Positions 49,424 through 61,428 of a stretch of 64,000 nucleotides of DNA are shown piece by piece. The notes under the pieces are model-generated. The model was not told where the DNA came from and made no database searches. It was given only the letters and a program-made list of their open reading frames with translations. A program made the position numbers and the translations under genes. Source of the stretch: Brachybacterium fresconis (GTDB lineage: Bacteria; Actinomycetota; Actinomycetes; Actinomycetales; Dermabacteraceae). The stretch spans positions 3,782,001-3,846,000 of the forward strand of contig NZ_JAGIOC010000001.1 in the NCBI RefSeq assembly GCF_017876515.1, read 5' to 3'. The number at the start of each line of letters is the position of its first letter. The stretch's first letter is position 1.

Positions 49424-51178
49424 ATGGGACTGCCTGAGCGCAGGCGTCGGCGGGCCGAGCACGTCCCGGCGGCGCGGCGGAAGTCGCGGGCCGGTGTGCT
49501 GATCGTCGCGATCGGGGCCCTGATGGTGCTCCTGGACGCCATCGGCTTCCTGGTCCTGATGGCGCTCGAGGGACGGGAGCATTCCCTCGTCACGGCCATC
49601 TACTGGGCGATCACCACCATGTCGACCCTCGGCTACGGCGACATCACCTTCGACAGCGACGGCGGGCGCCTGTTCTCCGTGTGGGTCCTGCTCAGCGGCG
49701 TGGTCTACATGCTGGTGCTGCTGCCCTTCTTCGTCATCCAGTACATGGTCACGCCCTGGCTGGACCGACGCCGCACCTCGCGCACCCCGCGCAAGGTCCC
49801 CGCGGCCCTGCGCGACCATGTCCTGCTGGTGGGCTCCGACGCCGTCACCCAGGCCTTCGCCGCCCGCGCCGAACGCTCGCAGGTGCCCGCCGTCCTCGTC
49901 GTCGAGGACCCGATCGAGGCCGGACGGATCCACGACCAGGGTCGGCAGGTCATCGTCGGCCCGCTGGACTCGGCGATGACCTACCGCAACGCCGGGGCGG
50001 ATCGGGCGCGCCTGGTCGTCTCCACTCTCACGGACACCGCCAACACGAACGTCGCCTTCACCGTCCGTCAGGTCGGCGGCGACGTCTCCGTCGCGGTCAC
50101 CGCGAGCAAGCCCGTCTCCGTCGACGTGCTCGGCCTGGCCGGCTCCGATCACGTGCTCGAGCTCGGTGCGGTGCTGGGCCGGGAGATGGCCTCGCGCGTG
50201 CTCGGGTCCACGGGGAGGGTCCATCGGATCGGCAGCTTCGGGGACACCTTCATCGCGGAGGCCGCCGCGCGGGACACCGCTCTGGTGGGCATGACCCTGG
50301 GGGAGGCGATCGGGAGCCTCAGCTCCTGCGTGCGGATCCTCGCGATCATGCGCAAGGGGCGGCTGCGCCCGCTCAAGCCCGAGCTGCAGATCACCGAGAC
50401 GACCGTGCTGATCCTCGCCGGGGAGGCGGACGAGCTCGCGGCCTACGACGAGCAGTTCCAGGTCAGCGAGCAGTCCGAGGATCCGGTGATCATCCTCGGC
50501 GGGGGCCGGGTGGGACGCTCCGCCTCGCGGGAGCTGACCGCGCAGGGGATCCCCAACACGATCGTCGAGCAGCTGCCGGGCCGGGTCGAGAACTCGTACT
50601 CCGCCCTGGAGGGCACCGCCTCCTACACGGTGGCCGACGGGGACGCCGCGGACCAGCGGGTCCTGCGTCGGGCCGGCCTCGACCGCGCCTCCGCGGTGCT
50701 GGTGACACCGCGCGACGACGACCTCAACGTCTACCTGACCCTGTTCTGCCGTCGTCTGCGTCCCGAGCTGCAGGTCGTCTCGCGCGCGACCTATGAGCGC
50801 AACGTCGCCACGCTGTATCGCGCGGGAGCCGACAGCGTGCTGTCCTACGCCACCATCGGTGCCACCGACCTGTGGAACCACGCCGGGCTCAGCCGTCGGG
50901 TGCTGGTGGCCGAGGGGAACGAGCTGTTCCTGGCTCCACGTCCGTCCTCGCTGGTCCGACGGTCCGTGCGCAACTCCGAGGTGCATCGCCGCACCGGCTG
51001 CCACATCGTCGCGGTGGCCGAGGAGGACGGCACCCTCCGTTACGACACCGAGTCGATCCCGTCGTCCCCGGGCAAGCTGCTGCTGCTGGGTGACCGCCAT
51101 GCCGAGCGGCTCTTCCGCGAGGCCTACCTGAAGCGGCGGCGACTGCGGCCGACGGGCCCTGTCGGGCACAACCGCTGA
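49424..51178 (+). CDS. Potassium channel subunit with two RCK (TrkA-N/TrkA-C) regions
   Basis: From ATG 49424 (GGAGAGGAG five bases upstream) the protein has 584 residues. A basic N-terminus leads to helix 1 (about 26-48), a pore helix and the filter TLGYGD in TMSTLGYGDI, and helix 2 (about 85-110). Two cytosolic Rossmann-type RCK regions follow: DHVLLVGSDAVTQAFAARAE near 128-147 and VIILGGGRVGRSASRELTA near 355-373, each with a TrkA-C-like portion. The first lacks the full GxGxxG of NAD-binding RCKs (GSDAVT), the second has it. It should form a tetrameric K+ channel gated by ligands. No partner gene is adjacent. Confidence 0.92.
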   Translation: MGLPERRRRRAEHVPAARRKSRAGVLIVAIGALMVLLDAIGFLVLMALEGREHSLVTAIYWAITTMSTLGYGDITFDSDGGRLFSVWVLLSGVVYMLVLLPFFVIQYMVTPWLDRRRTSRTPRKVPAALRDHVLLVGSDAVTQAFAARAERSQVPAVLVVEDPIEAGRIHDQGRQVIVGPLDSAMTYRNAGADRARLVVSTLTDTANTNVAFTVRQVGGDVSVAVTASKPVSVDVLGLAGSDHVLELGAVLGREMASRVLGSTGRVHRIGSFGDTFIAEAAARDTALVGMTLGEAIGSLSSCVRILAIMRKGRLRPLKPELQITETTVLILAGEADELAAYDEQFQVSEQSEDPVIILGGGRVGRSASRELTAQGIPNTIVEQLPGRVENSYSALEGTASYTVADGDAADQRVLRRAGLDRASAVLVTPRDDDLNVYLTLFCRRLRPELQVVSRATYERNVATLYRAGADSVLSYATIGATDLWNHAGLSRRVLVAEGNELFLAPRPSSLVRRSVRNSEVHRRTGCHIVAVAEEDGTLRYDTESIPSSPGKLLLLGDRHAERLFREAYLKRRRLRPTGPVGHNR

Positions 51179-51309
51179 CAGCCCGTGTCGGGCCCGCCCG
51201 CTAAGGTGTCCGGCGCCCCACCACTGCATCGCCACACCGCTGCACGCCCCCACCGTTTCCCTGCCCCACCGCCGTACTGCCGAACCGTTCCACTGCCCCC
51301 AGGAGTGAC

Positions 51310-51783
51310 ATGACCGCCCCCGTGAAGCTCGCCGTCGGCGACCGTGCCCCCGCGTTCGACCTGCCCACCGCCGGAGGGGGACGGGTGAGCCTCGACGAGC
51401 TGCGCGGAGCCCCGGCCCTGGTCTGGTTCTATCCGGCGGCGAACACCTCGCTGTGCACGAAGCAGGCCTGCGACCTGCGCGACAACCATCAGATGTTCCT
51501 CGATGCCGGGTACCGCGTGGTGGGCATCTCCCCGGATCCGATCGCGGAGCTGGACCGCTTCGCCGCGGAGCAGGATCTGCCGTACAACCTGGCCGGCGAC
51601 GAGACCCATCAGGTCATGGAGGCCTACGGGGCGTGGGGCGAGAAGAACATGTACGGCAAGAAGGTCCAGGGCACGATCCGCTCGACGTTCGCTATCGACG
51701 CCGAGGGTGTGCTGACCTTCGTGAAGTACCGCGTGGGCACTCCGAAGCACATCGCGCTGCTGCAGGAGAAGCTCGGGCTCTGA
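51310..51783 (+). CDS. bcp: Peroxiredoxin (BCP/PrxQ type)
   Basis: The 157-residue protein reduces hydrogen peroxide and organic peroxides. The peroxidatic Cys lies in YPAANTSLCTKQACDLRDN; the resolving Cys is five residues further, the PrxQ/BCP spacing CTKQAC. The usual T-P-G before the Cys reads T-S-L here, a variation near the active site. Conserved Thr of NTSLCT and Arg later (TIRSTFAID) are present. The C-terminus (YRVGTPKHIALLQEKL) fits the family. AGGAG lies four bases before ATG 51310. It needs thioredoxin or a similar reductant from elsewhere. Confidence 0.93.
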   Translation: MTAPVKLAVGDRAPAFDLPTAGGGRVSLDELRGAPALVWFYPAANTSLCTKQACDLRDNHQMFLDAGYRVVGISPDPIAELDRFAAEQDLPYNLAGDETHQVMEAYGAWGEKNMYGKKVQGTIRSTFAIDAEGVLTFVKYRVGTPKHIALLQEKLGL

Positions 51784-51934
51784 TCACCGCCGCCGGGGGA
51801 GCGGCCGCGGTCCGATCCCGCCCGTCGCGCGGTGGCGGTCCGCACATGTGACGTGATCTGCCCTCTCCCGCTTTGGCGCACCTCGCGCGCTCCCGTATGC
51901 TGTTCCGGCATGCCCTGCCGAGCGCACGGCATCA

Positions 51935-52023
51935 GGAGACGTGGCAGAGCGGCCGAATGCGCTCCCCTGCTAAGGGAGTAGGCGACCAACATCGCCTCGG
52001 AGGTTCAAATCCTCTCGTCTCCG
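51935..52023 (+). tRNA. tRNA-Ser (anticodon GCT)
   Basis: The 89-base cloverleaf has GGAGACG/CGTCTCC acceptor pairs, discriminator G, the D-arm around GGCAGAGCGGCC, anticodon stem-loop CTCCC-CTGCTAA-GGGAG with anticodon GCT, a long class II variable arm (AGGCGACCAACATCGCCT) and a T-arm GGAGG-TTCAAAT-CCTCT. It reads AGC and AGU. CCA is not encoded. A hairpin terminator follows 8 bases later. Confidence 0.96.
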
Positions 52024-52031
52024 CCCGTATG

Positions 52032-52074
52032 GAAGGCCCCTGACCTGCGAGAAGATCGCAGATCGGGGGCCTTC
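52032..52074 (+). terminator. Two-tier hairpin after tRNA-Ser
   Basis: Outer stem GAAGGCCCC (52032-52040) and GGGGCCTTC (52066-52074); inner stem CTGCGA (52045-52050) and TCGCAG (52056-52061) with loop GAAGA. The outer stem has nine pairs. No T run follows. Position after the tRNA suggests a terminator. Confidence 0.7.
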
Positions 52075-52094
52075 TCGCTGTCCAGTGCGCGACG

Positions 52095-52145
52095 GTGCCG
52101 ACCAGCGCGGTGCGTGCCGACCAGCGCGGTGCGTGCCGACCAGCA
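52095..52145 (+). repeat. 19-base tandem repeat, two and a half copies
   Basis: GTGCCGACCAGCGCGGTGC is repeated at 52095 and 52114, with a partial third copy from 52133. It lies in the gap between tRNA-Ser and the FCD-type regulator gene. Confidence 0.9.
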
Positions 52146-52194
52146 CCAGTCAGCACCGGTCTGCGCCAACCCGCGCGGTCCATGACCGCCCGGG

Positions 52195-53004
52195 TCAGCT
52201 CGTGGTGTCGCCCTCGCCCAGGGTCGGCCACTCCGGCGCGGTCGACTCCAGCAGGTCCGGATCGCGCACGACCTCGGTGTCCTCGACGGTCTCGTCGCCC
52301 GAGCGCAGACGGCGGGCCAGCTCCTGCAGCGATCCGCGCAGCAGCGCACGGGCCCGGGAGGCATCACCCCGTGAGAGCGCCTCCACCAGGTCCTCGAGCG
52401 TCGAGGTGATGTCGGCTCGCACGCCGAAGCCCAGCGGGTCGGAGAAGCTGCCCATGCGGGTGAGGATCACGATCGTGTTCATCGCGGTGACCAGGAAGCG
52501 GTTGCGGGAGAGCTCGGCCAGCTGCTGATGGAGGTCCAGGTCGGCGTTGCCGGCGTCGATGACCTCCTCGGCGGCCATCGCGGTGCGGCTGCGTTCCAGA
52601 CATACCCGCAGCGGGGCGAGCAGGGCCTCGACCTCCTCGTCCTGATCGGTGCTGCGCAGTTTCGTCACCCGGTCCGCGACGATCGTGGCGGCCTGCATCT
52701 CGATGCCCAGGCGGTAGTCGATGAAGTCCGACATCGTCTCGGCGTCCATGTGGGTGACGAAGAGCCCGCGACCGGGGATCTGGGTCAGCAGACCGTCACG
52801 CACCAGACGCTGGCAGGCCTCGCGCAGCGAGGAGCGGGAGATGCCCATCTGCCGGGAGACCTGCACCTCGGGGACGGCATCGCCCGGGCGGAGGTCGCCG
52901 TAGTAGATGCCATTGCGCAGCTCGAGCTCGGCCTGGTCGATGATCGAGGGCCGACGCAGCGGCTGCATCAGCGGCAGCTGCACTCGTTCATGGCGAGTCG
53001 TCAT
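52195..53004 (-). CDS. GntR-family regulator, FCD (FadR-like) subgroup
   Basis: The 269-residue protein has a winged helix (about 18-88: SIIDQAELELRNGIYYGDLRPGD, given in part; MGISRSSLREACQRLVRDGLL, in part; GRGLFVTHM) and an all-helical FCD effector domain (about 95-235). FCD metal ligands are suggested by LDLHQQLAELSRNRFLVTA with Asp/His, and by the acidic/His residues downstream. GGAGG sits six to seven bases before ATG 53004. FCD regulators respond to organic acids or related metabolites. It is divergent from the Ehu transporter, with palindromes between, and is likely its regulator. A recognised ectoine regulator of the MocR (EnuR) type is not what is seen here. Confidence 0.9.
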   Translation of the reverse strand: MTTRHERVQLPLMQPLRRPSIIDQAELELRNGIYYGDLRPGDAVPEVQVSRQMGISRSSLREACQRLVRDGLLTQIPGRGLFVTHMDAETMSDFIDYRLGIEMQAATIVADRVTKLRSTDQDEEVEALLAPLRVCLERSRTAMAAEEVIDAGNADLDLHQQLAELSRNRFLVTAMNTIVILTRMGSFSDPLGFGVRADITSTLEDLVEALSRGDASRARALLRGSLQELARRLRSGDETVEDTEVVRDPDLLESTAPEWPTLGEGDTTS

Positions 53005-53228
53005 CGCCGTCCTCCTTGCTCATGCGGCGCACACGGCGTCGCGACATCCTAGATCAGGGCAGGGGATCCGAGGTCCTGCGCGTCGGTCGGTCCCGGCGAC
53101 TCCAGGCCTGTGTCCTGCAGGTCCCGAGATCACGATCCCATGACGCGGGGTCACGACCGGATCACGAATCGTACCGTTGCACCGGATAGAGATCGCTTGC
53201 CCGATAGCGTGGACGGTAATCCGATATC

Positions 53229-53260
53229 CAGACGTCTGATTGTCCGACAGCCCGTAGGGT
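53229..53260 (+). promoter_or_regulatory. Operator/promoter region of the Ehu operon
   Basis: CAGACGTCTG (53229-53238) is a perfect palindrome and TGTCCGACA (53241-53249) is a second. TAGGGT (53255-53260) is a likely -10, so the palindromes lie over the -35 region. The half-site GTC/GAC shared by both suggests one regulator, most simply the divergent FCD-type GntR. Confidence 0.5.
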
Positions 53261-53294
53261 GGTCGAACGTCGAGAGCAAGTGAGAGGGACCACC

Positions 53295-54221
53295 ATGCAC
53301 AATCGCCGAACTTTCGTCCGCGGCAGCGGACTCGTCCTGTCGGCCGCCGCCCTGGGCGGACTGGCCGCCTGCAGCCAGACCAATCAGAACACCGGTGGCG
53401 GTGGGGGCGGCGCCAGCGACGGCGGCGGCGGGGGCGACCTGCTCTCGCAGCTGCAGGAGAAGGGCTCCATCACCGTCGGCTTCGCCGGCGAGGCGCCCTA
53501 CAGCTTCGAGGACGGCGGCGAGCTCACGGGTGCGACCCTCAGCATGCACCGCGAGATCTTCGGAGAGCTGGGCATCGACACCGTCGAGGGCAAGCTCACC
53601 GACTGGAACTCGCTGATCCCGGGCCTGAACGCCGGACAGTTCGACGCGGTCAGCGCCGGCATGTCGATCCTTCCGGAGCGTTGCGCGGAGGCCGCCTTCA
53701 GTCATCCAGAGTTCCAGTACACCACTGCGCTGATGGTCCCTGAGGGCAACCCGGACGGGCTGAAGGACATGCACTCCTTCGTCGACTCCGGCCTGACCGT
53801 CGCCACCATGTCCGGTGCGATCGAGTCCACCTACGCCGAGGATCTCGGCCTGGACAGCATCGAGGTCGGTGGCCCGCAGGACGGCGTGGACGCGCTGAAG
53901 GCCGGCAACGCCGCTGCCTTCGCGCTCACCGCCATCTCCCTGAACTGGCTGGCCGACAACACGGTCGACGGCGTCGAGGTGACCGAGAGCTTCGTCGCGG
54001 ACATCAACGACGTCAAGCAGTTCGGCGCCGGCGCCACCGTGTTCCGCAAGGACGACACCTCCCTGCTGGACGCCTACAACGAGAAGCTCGACGAGATCAT
54101 CGCCGATCCCGAGCGCTACCTCTCGATCGTCGGCGACTTCGGCTTCACCGAGCAGGAGCTGCCGCCCGAGGACATGACGACCGAGATCCTGTGCTCGGGC
54201 GATCTGTCCTCCTTGCAGTGA
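53295..54221 (+). CDS. ehuB: Ehu-type ABC transporter substrate-binding lipoprotein
   Basis: The 308-residue protein resembles EhuB, the ectoine/hydroxyectoine-binding protein: SITVGFAGEAPYSFEDGGELTGA (in parts), LGIDTVEGKLTDWNSLIPGL (20), GQFDAVSAGMSILPERC and ALMVPEGNPDGLKDM. A Tat-like NRRTFVRGSG start and lipobox LAAC with Cys26 indicate export and lipid anchoring. GAGAGGGA precedes ATG 53295. The aromatic residues that cage the ectoine ring cannot be confirmed by eye. It is the first gene of an ehuBCDA operon. Ectoine as ligand follows from the family and the gene order; related ligands (amino acids) remain possible. Confidence 0.85.
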   Translation: MHNRRTFVRGSGLVLSAAALGGLAACSQTNQNTGGGGGGASDGGGGGDLLSQLQEKGSITVGFAGEAPYSFEDGGELTGATLSMHREIFGELGIDTVEGKLTDWNSLIPGLNAGQFDAVSAGMSILPERCAEAAFSHPEFQYTTALMVPEGNPDGLKDMHSFVDSGLTVATMSGAIESTYAEDLGLDSIEVGGPQDGVDALKAGNAAAFALTAISLNWLADNTVDGVEVTESFVADINDVKQFGAGATVFRKDDTSLLDAYNEKLDEIIADPERYLSIVGDFGFTEQELPPEDMTTEILCSGDLSSLQ

Positions 54222-54306
54222 TCCTCGGCCCCATCGATGAGCTCGATCCGGCGCGTCCCGCCACGGGGCGCGCCGGGTCCGTGCTCACCCAGGAGGTGAG
54301 TGGCCG

Positions 54307-55143
54307 ATGGAAGGTGTGATCGGCTTCTTCCAGGACCTCGGCCCCAACATCCAGCTGCTGCTGGATCGGAGGCCGCTGATCCTCGACGGCGTTCTCGTCA
54401 CGGTGCTGGCGACCGCACTCGGCGCCCTGCTCGCGCTCCTGATCGCCTTCGTCTTCGGCATCGCGCAGGTGGCGAAGCTCGCCGTCGTGCGGATCATCGC
54501 GCGCATCTTCGTGGAGTTCTTCCGCGGCACCTCGCTCGTCGTGCAGCTGTTCTGGTTGGCCTTCGTGCTCCCGCAGCTGCCCTATCCCTTCGGCTTCCAG
54601 CTCGAACCGCTGGCCATCGGGGTCATAGCGCTGGGGCTGAACTACGGGGCCTACGCCGCCGAGGTCGTGCGCGGGTCGATCGGCTCCGTCCCCAAGGGCC
54701 AGTACGAGGCGGTCAGCGCCCTCAGCCTGAGCCCGATGCGCGGGATGTTCCGCGTCGTGATCCCCCAGGCCTGGGCCCTGATGCTCCCGTCGCTGTCGAA
54801 CCTGTGGATCCAGCTCCTCAAAGGCAGCGCGATCGTCAGCACCGTCCTGCTCTACGACCTCTTCTTCCAGGTCGAGCAGCTGCGTGACCGGTCCGGCACC
54901 TGGTTCGCGTACATCTTCGCGCTGCTGGCCTACTTCGTCATCGCCTGGGTGATTGTGATATTCATGAACGCGCTCGAGGTCCGGGCCAAGCACAAGATCG
55001 GACGCGGTCCGGCGCTGTCCCAGTCCTGGGGCATGCTGTTCCGTGCTCCCGGGAGCACTCCGGAAGGAGGGCGTTCGGCGCGCGTCGTCCGGGACCGCGC
55101 CCGCGCTAAGGCCAGCAAGCCCGCAGGAGGTGAACTGGTATGA
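54307..55143 (+). CDS. ehuC: Ehu-type ABC transporter permease, first subunit
   Basis: The 278-residue polar-amino-acid-type permease has five to six helices, with the HisM/EAA loop as EVVRGSIGSVPKGQYEAVSALSLS (in parts) and the segment VVIPQAWALMLPSLSNLW. The start is ATG 54307, seven bases after AGGAGGTGAG. The C-terminal 35 residues are Arg/Ala-rich and cytosolic. Its stop overlaps the next permease start by four bases (ATGA), so the pair is coupled and forms the channel with it. Naming by position in the operon and by similarity. Confidence 0.85.
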   Translation: MEGVIGFFQDLGPNIQLLLDRRPLILDGVLVTVLATALGALLALLIAFVFGIAQVAKLAVVRIIARIFVEFFRGTSLVVQLFWLAFVLPQLPYPFGFQLEPLAIGVIALGLNYGAYAAEVVRGSIGSVPKGQYEAVSALSLSPMRGMFRVVIPQAWALMLPSLSNLWIQLLKGSAIVSTVLLYDLFFQVEQLRDRSGTWFAYIFALLAYFVIAWVIVIFMNALEVRAKHKIGRGPALSQSWGMLFRAPGSTPEGGRSARVVRDRARAKASKPAGGELV

Positions 55144-55782
55144 ACACCTCCTGGTGGGAATGGGACCACGCCTTCGCCGTCTTCCCGGTGCTGCTGGACG
55201 GCTTCAAGATCACGCTGCTGGCCACCGTGCTGGGCACCCTCATCGCGCTGGTCCTCGGACTGGTGGTGGCGATGATCCGGCGCACCGCGCCGCGACTGCT
55301 CAGCGCTCCGGTCACCGGGGTGGTCGAGTTCATCCGCATGACGCCCCTCGTGGTGCAGCTGGTCTTCGCCAACCTCGCGCTGTCGCCGTACATCGACAGC
55401 ACCCTCGCCATCGGCATCTGGGTGCTGGGCATCCACTACACGACCTACATGGCCGAGGTGTACCGCGCCGGGATCGACTCGGTGCCCAAGGGCCAGTGGG
55501 AGGCCGCCACCGCGCTGTCTCTGCCGCGGCTGCGCACCTGGCGATCCGTCGTCGTCCCGCAGGCGATCCGCAACACGCTGCCCGCGCTGGGCAACTACGC
55601 CATCTCCATGTTCAAGGAGACCCCCTTCTTCGTGGTGATCTACATCCCGGAGATGGTCCGGAACGCCCAGACCTATGGAGGGGACACGTTCCGGTACACC
55701 GAGGCGATCACCTTGGCCGGCCTCATCTTCCTGGCGGCCAGCTACCCGACGTCCCTCCTGATCCGACGACTGGAGAAGAAAC

Positions 55783-55790
<8 letters not shown>
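55140..55790 (+). CDS. ehuD: Ehu-type ABC transporter permease, second subunit
   Basis: The 216-residue protein has the same permease fold: TLLATVLGTLIALVLGLVVAM for the first helices (in parts), IRMTPLVVQLVF, the EAA-type loop AEVYRAGIDSVPKGQWEAATALSL (in parts) and VVVPQAIRNTLPALGNY. It starts at ATG 55140, overlapping ehuC. Its stop overlaps the TTG start of the ATPase gene by eight bases. It heterodimerises with the upstream permease in the inner membrane. Confidence 0.86.
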
Positions 55791-56556
<766 letters not shown>

Positions 56557-56751
56557 CCCGCGAGGCCCGGGACCGGGTCCGACGGAGGTGATCCCCGTCG
56601 GCCCCGGACCCGGGCCCGGTCCGTCCACGGACCGTCCCGCCGGATGCTTCGAGAGTGCCTCGCGGTAGTCTGTGCCCGTTCGTTCCGCGCCGAAGCGGTC
56701 GCCTCAGCTGTCGGCGGCCGCTGTGTGGCGCCGCCGACCCCAGGAGGCCCC

Positions 56752-59580
<2,829 letters not shown>

Positions 59581-59603
59581 GTCGCCACGCGCGCCACCGG
59601 AGC

Positions 59604-59642
59604 GAAGGCCCCCGACGATCTTCGAGATCCTCGGGGGCCTTC
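59604..59642. terminator. Two-tier hairpin between ppc and the convergent aldo/keto reductase
   Basis: GAAGGCCCCCGA (59604-59615) pairs with TCGGGGGCCTTC (59631-59642), 12 pairs; inside, GATCT pairs with AGATC around TCG. It stands between convergent genes, so it can stop both. Its outer stem resembles that of the hairpin at 52032. Confidence 0.8.
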
Positions 59643-59682
59643 CTCGTCGCGGGGTGCTCGCCGGCGCTTCCGACGGTCAGCC

Positions 59683-60699
59683 TCAGCGGGCGGTGCCGTC
59701 GATCGCGTACTCGTCGATGCGGGCCAGCTCCTCGCGCGTGAAGTCGAGGTTCTCGACGGTGAGGATGTTCTGCTCGAGCTGGCGCACCGTGGAGGCGCCG
59801 ACCAGCGCGGTCGCCACCGAGGGATGGCGCAGGGTCCAGGCGAGGGCGAGCTGCGCCAGGCTCTGGCCGCGCCCGTGCGCGATCTCGCTCAGGCCGTGCC
59901 GGCACTCCTGGTAGGCATGGTCGTGGACCTGCCGCGACGTCAGCGAGCCTCCGGTGCTGCTCGCCCGGGACCCCGTCGGCACCCCGGAGGCGTACTTGTT
60001 GGTCAGCAGGCCCTGCTGCAGCGGCGAATAGACAGCCAGCCCGATCCCGAGGCCGTCGGCGACATCCAGCAGACCGTGCTCGACGCTCCGGTTGAACATC
60101 GAGTAGGAGGGCTGGTGGATCAGCAGCGGCGTGCCCAGGTCGGCGAGGATCTCGGCCGCCTCGACAGTTCGCTCGGGGGAGTAGTTCGAGATGCCGGCAT
60201 AGAGGGCCCTGCCGCTGCGCACCGCCTGGTCGAGCGCCCCCATGGTCTCCTCGAGGGGAGTGTCCGGGTCCTCGCGATGGTGGTAGAAGATGTCGACGTA
60301 CCCCAGGCCCAGACGATGCAGGGACCGGTCCAGAGAGGAGAGCAGGTACTTGCGGGAGCCGCCGTCGCCGTAGGGGCCCGGGCCCATCCGATAGCCGGCT
60401 TTCGTGGACACGATGATCTCGTCGCGCAGATGACGGAAATCCTGCTCGAGGATCCGGCCGACGTGCTCCTCCGCGCTTCCCGGGGGCGGGCCGTAGTTGT
60501 TGGCCAGGTCGAAGTGGGTGATGCCGAGGTCGAAGGCACGGCGCACGATCGCCCGCAGGGTCTGCGGATCGCGGTCCTCCCCGAAGTTCTGCCAGAAGCC
60601 CAGCGAGATCGGGGGCAGGAGGACACCGGAACGGCCCACCCGCCGATAGGACGTGCCGTCATAGCGGGTAGGGGACGGGGCGAAGGCGTCGGTGCTCAT
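59683..60699 (-). CDS. Aldo/keto reductase (YghZ-like)
   Basis: The 338-residue (beta/alpha)8-barrel protein has the catalytic tetrad: Asp in ITHFDLANNYGPPPG with the Tyr of NNYG, Lys in IIVSTKAGY, and His in DIFYHHREDPDTP. GISNYSPERTVEA and the NADPH-binding end ALAWTLRHPSVATALVGAST (20) match the YghZ/GPR subgroup, which reduces glyceraldehyde-3-phosphate and methylglyoxal with NADPH. A TAAACT hexamer six bases before ATG 60699 marks a leaderless start. It is convergent with ppc. Confidence 0.93.
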   Translation of the reverse strand: MSTDAFAPSPTRYDGTSYRRVGRSGVLLPPISLGFWQNFGEDRDPQTLRAIVRRAFDLGITHFDLANNYGPPPGSAEEHVGRILEQDFRHLRDEIIVSTKAGYRMGPGPYGDGGSRKYLLSSLDRSLHRLGLGYVDIFYHHREDPDTPLEETMGALDQAVRSGRALYAGISNYSPERTVEAAEILADLGTPLLIHQPSYSMFNRSVEHGLLDVADGLGIGLAVYSPLQQGLLTNKYASGVPTGSRASSTGGSLTSRQVHDHAYQECRHGLSEIAHGRGQSLAQLALAWTLRHPSVATALVGASTVRQLEQNILTVENLDFTREELARIDEYAIDGTAR

Positions 60700-60705
60700 G
60701 GGAGC

Positions 60706-60711
60706 AGTTTA
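60706..60711 (-). promoter_or_regulatory. -10-like TAAACT for leaderless start at 60699
   Basis: On the minus strand TAAACT, six bases (GCTCCC), then ATG; no ribosome-binding sequence. One of the clearest cases in the window. Confidence 0.55.
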
Positions 60712-60849
60712 GTGGCATGGGCCACGTTCCGTCAGAGCCCGTGCAGGTCACGTCTCTGCACCCTCGCGGGTCGGGCCGGGTTGCGCCGGGCTGCGCCGGG
60801 CCGGGTCGGGCCGACGTCGGGCGGTCCGCGGCGTCACCACGTGGGCAGG

Positions 60850-61428
60850 TCAGACTCGACGCAGCGGGCGCTCCATGACGTCCATCCCGAGCCCCTCCAC
60901 GGTCAACCAGGAGGGGTCGCCCGGGAAGGGGACGGCGGTGCCGGTCCGCACGAAGCCGTGCCGCTCGTACCAGGCGTGCAGCTCGGGACGGGACTGCAGC
61001 ACCCGGATCATCAGCACATCGACCCCGGCCGCAGTCAGGAGCTCCGCCTGGGACTCCAGCAGACGCCCGCCGAGTCCGCGGGACTGGGCGGACGGGTGGA
61101 CGGCGAACAGGCCGAGCTCGGCCTGGACCAGGCCGTTCACGTCGGGCGGCTCCTGGCGCGTGTAGCAGCAGCCGACGATGCCGCCCTCCGGGGAGTCGGA
61201 GGGCCGCTCGAGCTCGGTGACGGCCTCGGCGGCCAGCAGGGCCACCGCGTCGTCGGCGAGCATCCCGCGGACCTCGTCGGCGTGCGTGCGCGCGCCGCGG
61301 ACGAGGTGGGCCTCGGTGGTCCAGCCGCCCTCGCCGCGATAGGCCGCCTGGACCAGGTCGACGATCTCGGGGACGTCGCCGGGCCGGGCAGGACGGATCC
61401 GCAGGTCGGTGCTCTGCGAGACGGTCAT
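60850..61428 (-). CDS. GNAT-family N-acetyltransferase
   Basis: The 192-residue protein has the GNAT fold: LRIRPARPGDVPEIVDLVQAAY near the start (in parts), GLFAVHPSAQSRGLGGRLLES (in part; the acetyl-CoA loop QSRGLG), and VLQSRPELHAWYERHGFVRTG, the motif B with Tyr and Gly. It resembles predicted acetyltransferases of COG1247 kind. AGGAG lies about seven bases before ATG 61428. Its ATG overlaps the stop of the App1-like gene (ATGA), so the two are co-transcribed. The acceptor is unknown. Confidence 0.87.
   Translation of the reverse strand: MTVSQSTDLRIRPARPGDVPEIVDLVQAAYRGEGGWTTEAHLVRGARTHADEVRGMLADDAVALLAAEAVTELERPSDSPEGGIVGCCYTRQEPPDVNGLVQAELGLFAVHPSAQSRGLGGRLLESQAELLTAAGVDVLMIRVLQSRPELHAWYERHGFVRTGTAVPFPGDPSWLTVEGLGMDVMERPLRRV

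Noticed and set aside
52095..52145. CRISPR or attachment site next to tRNA-Ser
   Set aside because: The repeat is a simple tandem without spacers, and no integrase or partial tRNA copy is present nearby.
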